Shown piece after piece: positions 63,893 through 64,000 of a DNA stretch of 64,000 nt; position 1 is the first letter of the stretch; every line of letters starts with the position of its first letter. This DNA comes from Pontibacterium granulatum (lineage in GTDB: Bacteria; Pseudomonadota; Gammaproteobacteria; Pseudomonadales; Balneatricaceae). Below the pieces are notes generated by a model. The model worked only from the letters and a program-made list of their open reading frames with translations, searched no databases and had not been told where the DNA came from. The stretch is from NCBI RefSeq assembly GCF_029961155.1, contig NZ_JASBRH010000013.1, positions 60,202 to 124,201 of the forward strand. Direction: 5' to 3'. A program made the translations under genes and the position numbers.

Positions 63893-64000
63893 GCCGTCTG
63901 CCTCCTCGCCTTGGTTTATCAGTGATGGTCGCGCTCGCTTGCGAGCATGGGCGGCCATTGCTGATGAACATCACCCAACTGAGCGCACTGAGACAGTCAA

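Overview
The window reads as a chromosomal segment of a marine-type gammaproteobacterium. The gene set (mksFEB, ycaO, proQ, rlmM, rdgC, a ccoNOQP-GHIS cluster with an FNR/Anr-type regulator and hemN, a DUF3080 lipoprotein) would fit an Oceanospirillales-like genome. That assignment is inference from gene content; no rRNA is present to place it. Layout: 0-4.2 kb holds the end of an mksFEB (Wadjet-like) condensin operon and ycaO. 4.5-5.3 kb is a tRNA cluster (Asn, Asn, Pro, Pro, Pro) under a textbook stable-RNA promoter, followed by a broken tRNA-Pro 3' end. 5.4-11.2 kb contains a Ser/Thr kinase with Sel1 repeats and two large paralogous RTX proteins built from 5-residue low-complexity tandem repeats. 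11.5-15.5 kb carries housekeeping genes (lipoprotein, ProQ-like, TusA, RlmM, hydrolase). // 15.6-27.1 kb is a coherent microaerobic respiration region: cbb3 oxidase (ccoNOQP), its assembly genes (ccoG, ccoH, ccoI, ccoS and a SafE/DsbD_2-like membrane protein), oxygen-independent HemN and the FNR/Anr regulator itself. FNR boxes lie before ccoN and hemN, and the hemN box is placed at class II distance from a good -10. 27.2-48.5 kb is ordinary core and accessory chromosome: apt, rdgC, queE, transporters, an L,D-transpeptidase, two diguanylate cyclases, glutathione reductase, exonuclease III, a tandem Usp protein, a duplicated DUF2892 protein, and a three-gene RND / LolA-like / beta-barrel operon. 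An AT-rich 20-bp inverted-repeat motif is shared by the DUF2892 and RND promoters. // 48.7-64 kb (running off the right edge) is an integrated mobile element. It opens with a tyrosine integrase and a small repressor next to two identical-design operators. From 57.3 kb it is a filamentous phage (inovirus) module: repressor, Xis-like protein, small early genes, ssDNA-binding protein, major coat protein, a 25-residue coat-like peptide, a terminator, a pIII-like adsorption protein, a pVI-like protein and Zot. No replication initiator is seen in the window. // Between the two lies an AT-rich cassette (50.5-57.1 kb). Its core is a tightly coupled four-gene operon: a C5 cytosine methyltransferase, an 807-residue protein with two GHKL ATPase domains (one MutL/Hsp90-like, one histidine-kinase-like), a receiver-like protein and a caspase/CHAT-like protein with a His/Cys dyad. 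It is followed by a membrane protein gene split at an in-register A_AAA_AAA slippery heptamer, and by a DUF5677-like gene. I infer an anti-phage system that couples DNA-modification status to two-component-style signalling and a suicidal protease. This is the most interesting part of the window; function is inferred from domains and context only.
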